DNA of 64,000 nucleotides. Origin: Chitinophagales bacterium. Lineage in GTDB: Bacteria; Bacteroidota; Bacteroidia; Chitinophagales; Chitinophagaceae. This document shows, piece by piece, positions 17,832 to 26,807 of the stretch. Positions within the stretch are counted from its first letter, which is position 1; each line of letters opens with the position of its first letter. The stretch lies in the NCBI GenBank assembly GCA_020636495.1, contig JACJXQ010000008.1, positions 3,038,001-3,102,000 of the forward strand, given 5' to 3'. A program made the position numbers and the translations under genes. Below the pieces are notes generated by a model. The model worked only from the letters and a program-made list of their open reading frames with translations. It was not told where the DNA came from and searched no databases.

Positions 17832-19163
17832 TTAAGGGGCTGTTGCGAAGGAAATATCAGTAGCATCATTTACTTTTCCTGTAATAGCACTATATCCTGT
17901 ATAAGTGATCTTGGTAGTATCAATGGCGAACATATAACCTGTAATACTTGCATTGAACAAGTCTTTCAGTTCGCCCGCATCGGCAACCGTCTGATTAGGA
18001 TAAGAGGTCTGGCCGGCTACTGTCAGTTTGTTTACATACAGCGGGAATGTCACCTCACCAGATGTGTCCCATTCATAAGTATCGCTGGATGCTCCTGTCA
18101 AAGGTGTTCCTCCTGTAGGGCACTCAAATATTACCGGAGCACATGTCGTATAGTGGAACACACCATTCACGCCGGGGATGTTACATACTGCAGGGGGCAT
18201 AAAAAATATATCCCACTCCAGTTTCCATTGGAACGTCCAACGGTAGTTACACTTATCGTAATTCACGTCCAGGTCCCAAAGCAAACCTGTAATAGGGTCT
18301 GCAAGTACACCTTGTATATAGTCAGTACCTCCACGTTGATATATTGTATCAATTGCATCAATATTCTGAAGGTCTGTTGCGAATATTCCGGCATTTTTAC
18401 TGAAACTGACAAACTTCAGCATCTGCGGATCGAACGTCAGGATATGTTCCGTATCCGTATCAGCATACGCATCATTTATCAAGCTATCGTAATAAGCATT
18501 GCTGCGACCAATACGGCTTATATTCTGTCCCTGATCATTCACACCGCCTACTTCTACGGCTTTGCGCCAGTGAAAAACATCAGTACCACCTACAATGAAC
18601 GGATTTGAAAATCCTGCGTCACGATAAGTGCGTTCTATTTCCCACAGACCTACAGGGTTGACATTGCCTGTTGTTTTATCCATAAAAGGCAACATACGGG
18701 CCTCGTTACCGTCAGGCAACAAGCCTGTAGCTGCTACGAGTAATCCTGCAGCCTCAACTGCGAGTTTGCGTCTTACTGCCGGTAATGCTGCATTAATAGC
18801 CGCCCTGGCATGATCACTGAATGTATAATTACCATCCACATAACGAACATCATCCCTATTCAATTGATATACAGCAGATGCAGTAGTTCGTGATATCTCA
18901 AAAAACACCTGTTTCGGCTCAACGACAATTCCCGGGTCGCAGATACTTTCCGTACCCGTACCATCATCGGTACATACGGGCGGGTAATAATTGATCTTAA
19001 GTTGACGTTTTTTTCCTGCTTCAGCTTGCAGGTCAGTCTCGTTTATGGTGGTATTAAATTGTCTTGCTGCCAGCAATGCTGATAAAACCTCGTAAGGCTG
19101 TCCTTGCTTAGCGTACTGCAAAATACTTTTCTGGGTTGCCTGCATGGCATTCTTAAAGCTCAT
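17832..19163 (-). CDS. Putative major capsid protein (443 aa)
   Basis: Position right after a coiled-coil scaffold-like gene and its length fit a major capsid protein. N-terminal helices (MSFKNAMQATQKSILQYAKQ) lead into an E-loop-like region and a long alpha/beta core. Segments such as FEISRTTASAVYQLNRDD, ARAAINAALPAVRRKLA and FIVGGTDVFHWRKAVE are reminiscent of HK97-fold spine helix and P-domain elements. The C-terminal third has several Cys and an added beta domain. I do not recognise a Pfam capsid family, so the call rests on context, size and architecture. It is the most likely shell protein of the dispersed particle. Confidence 0.65.
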   Translation of the reverse strand: MSFKNAMQATQKSILQYAKQGQPYEVLSALLAARQFNTTINETDLQAEAGKKRQLKINYYPPVCTDDGTGTESICDPGIVVEPKQVFFEISRTTASAVYQLNRDDVRYVDGNYTFSDHARAAINAALPAVRRKLAVEAAGLLVAATGLLPDGNEARMLPFMDKTTGNVNPVGLWEIERTYRDAGFSNPFIVGGTDVFHWRKAVEVGGVNDQGQNISRIGRSNAYYDSLINDAYADTDTEHILTFDPQMLKFVSFSKNAGIFATDLQNIDAIDTIYQRGGTDYIQGVLADPITGLLWDLDVNYDKCNYRWTFQWKLEWDIFFMPPAVCNIPGVNGVFHYTTCAPVIFECPTGGTPLTGASSDTYEWDTSGEVTFPLYVNKLTVAGQTSYPNQTVADAGELKDLFNASITGYMFAIDTTKITYTGYSAITGKVNDATDISFATAP

Positions 19164-19191
19164 GGCTTATATAGTTAATAGAGTTAAAAAA

Positions 19192-19311
19192 TTATTGCAT
19201 CGCTTCAGGCGCGAACTTGAAAATAGCCTGTAACGTATTGTTTACAGTAGCCGCGTCCGGCTGCGGAATAATTTGAAATAGTAGTGGAGTAAAAGCGAGA
19301 TACCGACACAC
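19192..19311 (-). CDS. Possible 39-aa protein overlapping the scaffold stop
   Basis: A GTG at 19309-19311 overlaps the TAG of the scaffold gene (TAGTG) and opens a 39-codon frame ending at TAA 19192-19194. The peptide includes IIPQPDAATVNNTLQAIFKF and looks protein-like. The overlap suggests translational coupling, or a frameshift extension of the scaffold. It fills the gap between scaffold and capsid. Confidence 0.4.
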   Translation of the reverse strand: MCRYLAFTPLLFQIIPQPDAATVNNTLQAIFKFAPEAMQ

Positions 19312-20120
19312 TAGCCTTCAGCCCAGGCCTCAATAGCATTCATGCCGGGCTGATCCGTATCGGTTGTGTTTAATACAGGCCATGGCTCAGTGCCAATATC
19401 CGATGGCAATATGTGACGTGTATCACGCATAAGGATACCTGTCCGTTCTGCCCACTCGCGGGCAAAGTCTTCGTCTGTGACAGGTTTGTTATCACCTACC
19501 ATAGCAGGCTGACCTTCTTTAAAAAGTTCCAGTCTACCGCTGGATTCATTATAACGCACCTCGTATACTTTTTGCATTTTATACTTCAACATTTCGGCTT
19601 GCTCATCTATATCTCCTCCTTTTCTAGGTAGCTGCTGTATAATGCTCACACACCGTGATGTAATGTCTTTTTGCCTGTATTTATCACTTTCGGCAGCCAA
19701 TTCCTCCTGGTGTTGCGCTTTCAGGCTTTCTATCTGCTCTTCATAATCCTGCACAGTAGCTTCCAGGAGTGTCTGCTTTTCAGCTTCAGTCTGGTTATAC
19801 CTGCTATCGATAGCGCCTTTGCATTTCGACAGCATCTGCTCAAGGCTCAGGTCTTCCAGCTCTTTTCTCGGAATGGAGAATACCCTGTGTGCGGCACTTC
19901 GTAAAGCACCAAGATAACGCGCAGTAAATGCTGACTCTGCTGCGGACTTAACTTCTTCGGTCAATATCGGCTTCAGGTCTTTTGACAACACATCATTGAT
20001 ATTGATAATTACAGACTGAATGTCAGCATCTTTATCTGCAGTCTGCTCATCCTCCACAACTGATACACCTGCGGTGAGCTGCGAAAGTAATTTGTTGGCT
20101 TGTTCTATTGAGAGTTTCAT
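19311..20120 (-). CDS. Putative scaffolding protein (269 aa)
   Basis: The sequence is acidic, Gln/Glu/Lys-rich and mostly helical. It has a long coiled coil around residues 110-155 (EKQTLLEATVQDYEEQIESLKAQHQEE, read as separate heptads) and an acidic C-terminal tail (IEAWAEG). It lies immediately upstream of the putative capsid gene. This composition and place are typical of internal scaffolds of tailed phages. No protease motif is evident, so prohead maturation may be protease-free or use a host or distant enzyme. Confidence 0.6.
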   Translation of the reverse strand: MKLSIEQANKLLSQLTAGVSVVEDEQTADKDADIQSVIININDVLSKDLKPILTEEVKSAAESAFTARYLGALRSAAHRVFSIPRKELEDLSLEQMLSKCKGAIDSRYNQTEAEKQTLLEATVQDYEEQIESLKAQHQEELAAESDKYRQKDITSRCVSIIQQLPRKGGDIDEQAEMLKYKMQKVYEVRYNESSGRLELFKEGQPAMVGDNKPVTDEDFAREWAERTGILMRDTRHILPSDIGTEPWPVLNTTDTDQPGMNAIEAWAEG

Positions 20121-20382
20121 ATTGATGGTGATTGTTTATGGTAATTGTGTTTTTTATAATAGTGTATTTCAACTTGTTCCCGTAAATACGTTTATACTTA
20201 TTCTCGGGATAAAAGAATGCTTCAGACCTGTCCTCATTACTACCGTCGTTTAGCGGGATTATGTATACATAACCGGGAGGTATCTTCAATTGGCTTTCAT
20301 CAGTATCTTGAATATAGGCACTTGAAACGTACAAGGGCTTTAATTTACCTGGTGGTGCTTTATTATCTTCATCGGTGATCAT
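20047..20382 (-). CDS. Small virion-cluster protein (111 aa)
   Basis: The first 75 residues (MITDEDNKAPPGKLKPLYVSS..., IPPGYVYIIPLNDGS...) look like a compact beta-rich domain. The last 25 residues are encoded within the overlap with the scaffold gene (74 bases). It starts two bases after the stop of the 77-residue gene, so it is second in the operon. No family is recognised. The long overlap is unusual; the natural C-terminus could be shorter if a frameshift is present. Confidence 0.55.
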   Translation of the reverse strand: MITDEDNKAPPGKLKPLYVSSAYIQDTDESQLKIPPGYVYIIPLNDGSNEDRSEAFFYPENKYKRIYGNKLKYTIIKNTITINNHHQYETLNRTSQQITFAAHRRCISCGG

Positions 20383-20384
20383 AA

Positions 20385-20618
20385 TTATTTGATTTTAAAT
20401 TCTTTGGGATATTTACCAGATAACAACAAAGCCGTTTTTCTCGCGAGTGTCATTATTCTCCCTGTACGAAAGTTTTGGATTGTGGTCTTAATTGTGCTTA
20501 TTTTCGAAATATCTGCACAGTGCTGAACTTTAACAGGCTTCATTTCTCCTACCGGCTCAGGTTGATTGTACCGGGGAAAGGTAAATGACGGCACTTTATT
20601 TTCGTACAAAGGTTCCAT
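20385..20618 (-). CDS. First gene of the capsid operon (77 aa)
   Basis: The gene follows the TATATTTG promoter at 20637-20644 with a leader of only about a dozen bases. The N-terminal half is Pro-rich. The C-terminal half is basic and helical (IQNFRTGRIMTLARKTALLLSGKYPKEF), which could contact nucleic acid or the portal. No family is recognised. Its place at the head of the scaffold-capsid operon suggests an early assembly or regulatory role, but this is inference. Confidence 0.55.
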   Translation of the reverse strand: MEPLYENKVPSFTFPRYNQPEPVGEMKPVKVQHCADISKISTIKTTIQNFRTGRIMTLARKTALLLSGKYPKEFKIK

Positions 20619-20636
20619 AGAGATTGTTTACAATAG

Positions 20637-20666
20637 CAAATATACAACTTTAATTTAAATAACAAA
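20637..20666 (-). promoter_or_regulatory. Promoter of the scaffold-capsid operon
   Basis: On the minus strand a perfect TATATTTG -7 box (20637-20644) is preceded by TTTG 18 bp upstream. The 15-base AT-tract at 20652-20666 is identical to the tract in the TerS/tail promoter (60150-60164). The surrounding 15-mer ending in TATATTTGCTAT is shared with the terminase promoter (45219-45226). Confidence 0.65.
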
Positions 20667-20833
20667 ATTTATTTCTAAAATTGTTTTGTTGCATAATATA
20701 AATAAACTAAATGCAAGGTTTTTCTAAAGATTAATAAGCCATTAAGATGTTAGAGATGTAATGACCCGGCTTTTTTTACCAAGTTAACATTGCTTAATTT
20801 TAGATACATTTATCACTTTAGAAACTATAACTC

Positions 20834-22339
20834 ATGAGATATGCATTCCTTGTGTTATTCCTGACAATTTGTGTTGCTGCATCTTCGCAACCTTACCTGG
20901 ATTCATTCAACATCAACACAAATAGTAGCTATAACAACAGTTCTTTCCCACGTAACCTATATGGTTATGGCAACACCCTGTACTTCAGCGCAAATGACAG
21001 TGTACATGGATATGAGCTATGGGCATTTTTCTCCAACACTACAGCCCCTATGCGTCTTACAGACATACAACCAGGTACAAAAAGTTCAGTATTGCTAAAC
21101 ATCAGGCAATTAGCTGCCATAAAAGGATCTATATATTTTGTTGCAACAGATAGTGCGCATGGTAATGAATTATGGTATATAAATGATAATACTCCACCTA
21201 CAATGGCAGCAGATATATATACTGGAACATACGGATCTAACCCTACATATCTCACCGTATTGAATGATGACCTGTATTTTGCTGCTTTCTCTAAAGAGTA
21301 TGGCTCCGAGATGTGGGTTATTAACACTAATATGAAAACTCCGAAGAGAATAACTGATGTCAACCCTGATAGTCTCGGAAGCGTTGTAAGAGAGATTGCT
21401 GCTTTCAACAACAAAATATATTTCCAGGCCTTTACACCGGCTACCGGGTCGGAATTATATGAATATGACCCCGTACAGGATAAGACAATGTTGGTAGCAG
21501 ATATTTATGTTGGCAATGCTGGCAGTAGTCCTGCTAACATCACTGTACTTGACAATAAAATATATTTTAGTGCACGAGAGGATCAATATGGTACCGAACT
21601 ATATGAATATGACGGAACTAATCCTCCTAAAAGACTAACAGACCTTAATCCCGGGTTAGGCAGCGGAGTATACCCAAGCGCCAATATGGCTGTATTAAAT
21701 AGTAAGCTCTATTTTAATGGATACGATGCAAACAGCAGTTCCTATCAATTATTTCAATTCGACCCAACGAATAATAATACCTCAATGGTATATGCAATAA
21801 ACCCGTCCGGTGCTGCCACCCCAAATGATTTTGCGGTTTATGACAATAAGCTATTTTTCAGTGCATATGAAACTACTGCCGGTATTGAATTGTGGATGTA
21901 CGATGGAAGCAACAATCCTGTAAGAATAACTGATATAATGCCCGGCAGTACTAGCAGCCTTATAGATAATGTTACAGCGACGGGATTAGGCCTATATTTC
22001 TCAGCCAGGGGTAGTGATGTTGGCACCGAGCTATTCCGCTACTCAAATTATGCCCTCGGTGTACAAAATGTACAATTTGACGGAGGAGTTACTCTATACC
22101 CCAATCCCGCTAAAAGCAATGTCTACCTGGACATAACTTTAAACAAAAGTCAAACATTGAACACAACTGTAACAGATATTAACGGCAGAGTTGTTCACCA
22201 ATCTGGTAATATTTTGTATGGTGCATCGCAATACATCATTGAAATACCTTTAAATGAGCTGCCTGCTGGCAGCTACATATACCAACTCAAGAGTAATACG
22301 GGGAGTATAATGGCGACCGGAAGATTTCAAAAACTGTAG
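20834..22339 (+). CDS. ELWxxDGT-repeat T9SS-secreted protein (501 aa)
   Basis: A signal peptide (cleavage near ASSQ) is followed by seven or so repeats of about 50-55 residues of the ELWxxDGT type (YELWAF, NELWYI, SEMWVI, TELYEYDGT, IELWMYDGS), each ending in P.RITDI.PG. This is a beta-propeller-like repeat of unknown ligand. Residues about 420-501 are a T9SS type A sorting domain (LYPNPAKSNVYLDI, DINGRVV, LPAGSYIYQL). It is divergent from the capsid operon and has a related gene at 63136. The product is probably displayed at the cell surface. Confidence 0.88.
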   Translation: MRYAFLVLFLTICVAASSQPYLDSFNINTNSSYNNSSFPRNLYGYGNTLYFSANDSVHGYELWAFFSNTTAPMRLTDIQPGTKSSVLLNIRQLAAIKGSIYFVATDSAHGNELWYINDNTPPTMAADIYTGTYGSNPTYLTVLNDDLYFAAFSKEYGSEMWVINTNMKTPKRITDVNPDSLGSVVREIAAFNNKIYFQAFTPATGSELYEYDPVQDKTMLVADIYVGNAGSSPANITVLDNKIYFSAREDQYGTELYEYDGTNPPKRLTDLNPGLGSGVYPSANMAVLNSKLYFNGYDANSSSYQLFQFDPTNNNTSMVYAINPSGAATPNDFAVYDNKLFFSAYETTAGIELWMYDGSNNPVRITDIMPGSTSSLIDNVTATGLGLYFSARGSDVGTELFRYSNYALGVQNVQFDGGVTLYPNPAKSNVYLDITLNKSQTLNTTVTDINGRVVHQSGNILYGASQYIIEIPLNELPAGSYIYQLKSNTGSIMATGRFQKL

Positions 22340-22361
22340 CCTATTTATCTTGAAAAAATTT

Positions 22362-22393
22362 GGTCCTGCCGGCAAATGCCGGCAGGACCTTTT
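22362..22393. terminator. Bidirectional terminator
   Basis: A perfect 13-bp stem (22362-22374 with 22377-22389) and a T-run separate the converging genes at 22339 and 22419. Confidence 0.9.
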
Positions 22394-22418
22394 CATATAT
22401 ACCCCTACTTATGAAAAA

Positions 22419-23804
22419 CTATTGTTTAACTATTTTCACCACTTCGCCATTTTCAAATCGGATCAGGTACACACCGGCTGCATATGCAGACACATCTACC
22501 AAGTTAGTTATCTCCCTGTTATAGAGCACTCGTCCGTTCATATCCGTTATTATCATCCTTTGTCCCTGCAAAGTAGCCGGATACTTAATATTTACGTTAC
22601 TGCCAGTTACTGTCGGGTATACTTTTATCTGTTCGTCAGCAACAACCTGTTCTATACCTAAAGGGATCAGCGTAAGGCTGTCATTTACAAACGGATCTGA
22701 CCACTTGGGATTGGTGTATACATCCGTTCCGGTAAGTGTTCTGATGAAAGCAACCAGGTTGGCTTTCTCTTGTGTCGTAAGTCTTAATCTTTGCAGATTC
22801 CCGCCAGGCCTCAGTTTAGGATCAAGGGTCGGGTTATCCTGCGGGATAGAATCATAATGGTTGATCACATCCAGCAATGTGTTTAGCCCGTTTTGTCCCG
22901 CAGTATGCATAAAGCCACCGTATGCGTTGCCATTCATATCTACCACGTCCCTTAATGAAGGGGCTTTGGTATTTGTCAGATCAGTAGTTGTAGTAAAAGA
23001 CCCCGTCACACCGTTGTTCCTCGAAACAGGTGCAATATCAAATTCGGGGGCTCCATGACAACCAGCACAACCTGCACCTCCGGCAACACGTATACCATTA
23101 GCGTCAAACTGGGGTGCTGCCATAAATAACTGTTTTCCCTGGTTCTCCTGCTGAGTAAAATTCTGGAATGGCCCATTAGGGTTACCTGTCAGTGCTATGC
23201 CAGCATCATATTTTGAGTCAAAAGATTGTATACTCCTGATAAACTGAGCTAAAGCTCGCTGCATCCTGTTTTCTGTGATATTTGCATCCCCATATACCCA
23301 GGTAAATAATTGAGGATAGTACCAGGTGTTATTCATTTTTGTTATCAGGTCAGCTAATGCCGGATCTCCATTCTGGCCGCTATACCCCATTTCCGTATGG
23401 TCCTGAATAGGCATTGTTGTCTGTTGCTCTAATGTCAGTGCCCTTTCATCCCAGAAAAAATGGGTTTCATTCGCAAAACGTGCATTCACTAGTCTCATAG
23501 CATGCCTGCCAGTAGTTCCGTTCACACCTGCGCTGGCACTGGCAGTATCGCTGAACGCAAGACTTTGTTTATGACAACTGGCACAAGCAACTGTATTGTT
23601 GACAGACAGCTTTTTATCATAAAAGAGCACACGGCCTAGTGTTGCGCCCTTATCGCTGATCGTATTGTTCAGTGGTGTATTATCCTTGGCTATATAAGCC
23701 GGTATAGACTGGTTGGCGTAATTTTCCGGGGTACCCAGGTCTATTGATGCTGATATAGCAATTGATGCTACAGCAGGCAAAATGATAAGATGTATCCTTT
23801 TCAT
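22419..23804 (-). CDS. Di-haem cytochrome c peroxidase family protein with T9SS domain (461 aa)
   Basis: Two haem c sites are visible: CASCH (residues 74-78) and CAGCH (246-250). Between and around them are CCP/MauG family motifs (LGRVLFYDKKLS, RHAMRLVNARF, FFWDERA, GYSGQ). The enzyme class reduces hydrogen peroxide or oxidises substrates in the periplasm or outside the cell. A C-terminal T9SS sorting domain (about 395-461, KVYPTVTG..., DMNGRVLY, YAAGVYLIRFENG) shows that it is exported to the surface. Such fusions are common in Bacteroidota. It is a single-gene unit ending at the shared terminator. Confidence 0.92.
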   Translation of the reverse strand: MKRIHLIILPAVASIAISASIDLGTPENYANQSIPAYIAKDNTPLNNTISDKGATLGRVLFYDKKLSVNNTVACASCHKQSLAFSDTASASAGVNGTTGRHAMRLVNARFANETHFFWDERALTLEQQTTMPIQDHTEMGYSGQNGDPALADLITKMNNTWYYPQLFTWVYGDANITENRMQRALAQFIRSIQSFDSKYDAGIALTGNPNGPFQNFTQQENQGKQLFMAAPQFDANGIRVAGGAGCAGCHGAPEFDIAPVSRNNGVTGSFTTTTDLTNTKAPSLRDVVDMNGNAYGGFMHTAGQNGLNTLLDVINHYDSIPQDNPTLDPKLRPGGNLQRLRLTTQEKANLVAFIRTLTGTDVYTNPKWSDPFVNDSLTLIPLGIEQVVADEQIKVYPTVTGSNVNIKYPATLQGQRMIITDMNGRVLYNREITNLVDVSAYAAGVYLIRFENGEVVKIVKQ

Positions 23805-24204
23805 AGAAGTACTTATAAAAGTTGATTACAGCAAAGGGCAATTATTACGACCGGAATAAAAAACCAAAGTTTAATATGTAGTCAAAATACCTTTTCACCC
23901 TTTATGACGACACTAGTAGGCATTTCCTTCGCAACCAGGCCTTCTTACTAATTTTTCGGACCATAACTTTTATGTAGATTTTAATCTACAGGATTGATTA
24001 CAGATATTACTTTTACCGCGAAAACAATAATTTTTCTAAAGTTGAATAAATAACAGCCTCTGATTTCAGGGGCTGTTATGTTTTTTAAACACATATAAGT
24101 AATTGATTACCAACAACAAAAATTAAAAACCCACAAATCTATCTTGTTTGCACTCCTTATTGATGTAACAATTACCTTTAACCTACCTCAAACATCTACA
24201 TATT
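23805..24204 (+). other. Gene-free stretch with an orphan terminator (24051-24086)
   Basis: No ORF is supported in these 400 bases. A plus-strand hairpin with an 8-bp stem (24051-24058 with 24071-24078) and TTTTTT (24081-24086) is a good terminator, but no plus-strand gene precedes it. A smaller inverted repeat lies at about 23982-24000. A short RNA ending at 24086 is possible. Confidence 0.35.
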
Positions 24205-24729
24205 ATGAATAATAAATTACATATTCTGATTATTGCAGGAGGGATATTTTTTCTGAACGCATGTATTCCGGATGCCACCGTAAATCCCGATCCTGAACCG
24301 GTTCAAACAACCGATCTGGGATCGTGGACATTGGACGGAACAACCAATAATGTAGAATATTCATCTCGTTCTGATATCGGAGACTTCCACCTTACAGCTG
24401 AAAGCGCTCCGCCCGACCCTAAAACCAGCAGTATTAACCGCTGTGACATATACTACGATGGCGGACTGCCCAAAACCATGGACTATGCTATCGTAAACTC
24501 AAGAGATAGCTTTGGTACCGTGAGCAAATATGTATTCATCGAAGTAAGTGAACTTCTATCCGGCTCATTATACCGGAGTATGAATGAGCCCACCAGTAAA
24601 GCCACATTTGTACTCAGCGATGATGGCAGGATAACCGCCAGGGTACAGGATATAAAACTTGTAAAATATTATGGCAAAGGGAAAGACACGGTTTCATTTT
24701 CTTGTGAGATAACAGAACGTAAAAACTAA
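24205..24729 (+). CDS. Hypothetical lipoprotein (174 aa)
   Basis: The signal peptide ends in the lipobox LNAC (Cys20). The mature part is beta-rich (LGSWTLDGTTNNVEYSS, RCDIYYDGGLP, ARVQDIKLVKYY) and of a size common among Bacteroidota lipoproteins of unknown role. A bidirectional terminator follows 20 bases later, and the preceding 400 bases are gene-free. It is therefore monocistronic. I recognise no domain. Confidence 0.75.
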   Translation: MNNKLHILIIAGGIFFLNACIPDATVNPDPEPVQTTDLGSWTLDGTTNNVEYSSRSDIGDFHLTAESAPPDPKTSSINRCDIYYDGGLPKTMDYAIVNSRDSFGTVSKYVFIEVSELLSGSLYRSMNEPTSKATFVLSDDGRITARVQDIKLVKYYGKGKDTVSFSCEITERKN

Positions 24730-24749
24730 CATTTTTTTCGAGGGTCACG

Positions 24750-24787
24750 AATAACAAGGGGAGCTAAACAGCCCCCCTCTTTGTTAT
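24750..24787. terminator. Bidirectional terminator
   Basis: A long stem joins AATAACAAGGGGAGC and its imperfect complement around 24750-24787. It overlaps the last codons of the SPFH gene on the minus strand and ends the lipoprotein gene on the plus strand. Confidence 0.8.
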
Positions 24788-25989
24788 TTGGTACTCATAT
24801 CCAATGATATATCTTTCATTGCTTTCAGCCCCATCAGTTCCATGTATTGCATTGCGTTGTTACCATTATTACCTGCACTACCTGATTGGTATAGAGGTAC
24901 AAGGTTACCTTTAAATTGAGCAAATGCATTCCATTTCATTTCTTCAGCTTTCAGCCAGGTATCCAGCTTTTGCTTCAGTGCACCGTCAGCCTGCATTACC
25001 AGGCGCTTTTTGGCGGCTTCACCCTCACCTTCCAATATCATTTGGCGTTTGCGCAATTCGGCTGTTTTCACATCCTCTTCGGCCACCTTACGACGCATCT
25101 CGGCTTGTGTCACCTCTTTTGCGGCTATCACCTCTTGATCCCACTTAGCTTCGGCGGCTTTCGCCTCACCTTCTTTCTCAACAGTCAAAGCTCTTTGTTC
25201 CGCTTCTTTGGATTTTGCCATTGCGGTTTGCACCTCCATGGTTGCACGACGCTGTGCTTCTATTTGCGCTTCCACTTTATCATCATACTTGATGCCTTCT
25301 ATCGAAAGGTTGCTCAAAGTGATACCATAGCTTTTCAGCGGAGACACTTCTTGCCTTAGTGTAAGACCTTTTACTGTATCATATTGTATCTCTACAATGG
25401 TGATGGTCTTTTCTTGTCCCGAAATAGGGTCAACTGCCTTCACGTCTTTTTGTATGGTTTGATACACACCTTTGGCTGCTTGGTCTTCTATCAATTGTAT
25501 CAGATAGCTACGCTTTTCAGCGTAAGACTCTTTGGAGCTCATCAGCGGGCCCGTCATGTAGATGGACTTTTTGATGTTGGTCTCTATCAAATCGTTTTCC
25601 AACGCTTCCTGAGAACCGTAGATACTATGCAATTCGATGATCTTATCATCGCTCAACGGCATTTTGTAACGCACCGAACCACTGATGGTGGCTGTACCCG
25701 CATCATTCCACCTTACGCTGATGGAGCGGTCATCTTTACCGGAGGTGTTGAACCAGAACTGTGCGGACTTATGATAATGTGTGGCTTTACCGAACCACTG
25801 TCCCACCCATCCCGGCTCTTTGTACACGGAGAGCTTACCTGTTATCGGTGCTTGTATCACCACAATTTGTCCCGCATCCACATCTTCAAACAAACCGCCT
25901 ATTGAGAATGTTAACACTATCAATGTGATGCCTAAAACGGCACCGATTATTTTTTTACGTAAAGAAATTCTTCCGATACTATTTCTCAT
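24784..25989 (-). CDS. SPFH/Band 7 domain membrane protein (401 aa)
   Basis: One N-terminal transmembrane helix (about 14-32) precedes an SPFH domain (about 35-250; VDAGQIVVIQAPITGKLSVY, ATISGSVRYKMP). A long Ala/Glu/Lys/Gln coiled coil follows (about 245-350). The family (flotillin, stomatin, HflK/C, prohibitin) forms large ring assemblies that organise membranes or proteases. The next gene downstream of the promoter, 26032, encodes a small membrane coiled-coil protein and lies 42 bases upstream, so the two are probably an operon and may act together. No protease partner is seen nearby. Confidence 0.88.
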   Translation of the reverse strand: MRNSIGRISLRKKIIGAVLGITLIVLTFSIGGLFEDVDAGQIVVIQAPITGKLSVYKEPGWVGQWFGKATHYHKSAQFWFNTSGKDDRSISVRWNDAGTATISGSVRYKMPLSDDKIIELHSIYGSQEALENDLIETNIKKSIYMTGPLMSSKESYAEKRSYLIQLIEDQAAKGVYQTIQKDVKAVDPISGQEKTITIVEIQYDTVKGLTLRQEVSPLKSYGITLSNLSIEGIKYDDKVEAQIEAQRRATMEVQTAMAKSKEAEQRALTVEKEGEAKAAEAKWDQEVIAAKEVTQAEMRRKVAEEDVKTAELRKRQMILEGEGEAAKKRLVMQADGALKQKLDTWLKAEEMKWNAFAQFKGNLVPLYQSGSAGNNGNNAMQYMELMGLKAMKDISLDMSTK

Positions 25990-26031
25990 TTTTTTACTAG
26001 TTATTCTATTTAAAAATCTTGTTATTAATAA

Positions 26032-26298
26032 TTATACATCTGTTTCTTTGTCCAGCTTTTTCAGCTTTTGCCGCTGTCTGCTGATCTTATCTTTCACATG
26101 TTTGTACTGCTTTGTCGCATCTTGTGCCTGGTCGTACAGGTCCTCATCTTTGGCGGGAATAATGATATCATCCCTGCTGCCTTTTTTGAAATACCAGAAA
26201 AACTCAAGTTTGTCTGTAAACATAGGCAGTACTATCTGTGTTACGATCGTGATGAGCAATAGTGCAATCAGCACGATCAGTATCATTGCTCTTAGCAT
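26032..26298 (-). CDS. Small membrane protein with coiled-coil tail (88 aa)
   Basis: A hydrophobic N-terminus (residues 3-25, MILIVLIALLLITIVTQIVLP) is followed by a charged coiled-coil tail (about 50-88, YDQAQDATKQYKHVKDKISR). It is cotranscribed with the SPFH gene (42-base gap). The topology suggests an accessory subunit of the SPFH assembly. No family name is known to me. Confidence 0.7.
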   Translation of the reverse strand: MLRAMILIVLIALLLITIVTQIVLPMFTDKLEFFWYFKKGSRDDIIIPAKDEDLYDQAQDATKQYKHVKDKISRQRQKLKKLDKETDV

Positions 26299-26807
26299 AA
26301 CTGATCAAGTTTTGTAAGGTTAAGAAAATACAAGGCAGGGTACTGCACTACATGTGCTGCACTACGTTTCAGGAACCTATGCGCCGGGCAAAAAGTGCGC
26401 CTTTACACTCCCGGTACTCGGGGCATTTAATCCTGGTTTCAAGAAATAACAAGAGGTGATCGACTTCAGATCAAAGCCGCTGTATTCTGTAGGAGATCCA
26501 AAAAATTATGGAGGTTTCATCGTTTAATTGCTATGCATGCAAGATAACAAATATCTTTCATTCTAACAAATTAACACCATAGTTATCATCGTAATATATA
26601 AAGGATAGAAGGTTCATTTTAAAGATTTAACTCATGGAAGACTATATAATTTATGTAATTACATTAATTTTACCCCATAAAGCGTCATGACAATTCCATG
26701 ACAATCAGCCGGTATCATTTATTTAAGAGCAAAACAAACAACATCTGGAACAGGTAAAAAGACAAATACTCAGACCTACAATACAAATAATATTTTTCAC
26801 TCAACTA
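26299..26807. other. Long intergenic stretch with a possible gene remnant
   Basis: About 510 bases carry no intact gene. One plus frame between 26316 and 26527 reads like protein (for example SGTYAPGKKCAFTLPVLGAF and SKPLYSVGDPKNYGGFIV) but is broken by a TAA at 26447-26449 and has no good start. The last 80 bases are open in the frame of the downstream kinase and may belong to it. Confidence 0.3.

Noticed and set aside
20729..20800. ATTAAT/ATTAAG words between the capsid operon and the ELWxxDGT gene as a GTTA element
   Set aside because: Only two of the expected units are at 11 bp and lack the leading G; the region is AT-rich.
26316..26527. Plus-strand protein-like frame with one internal stop (26447-26449)
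   Set aside because: No start codon of quality, short, and one stop inside; it may be a gene remnant, but evidence is too thin to call a pseudogene.
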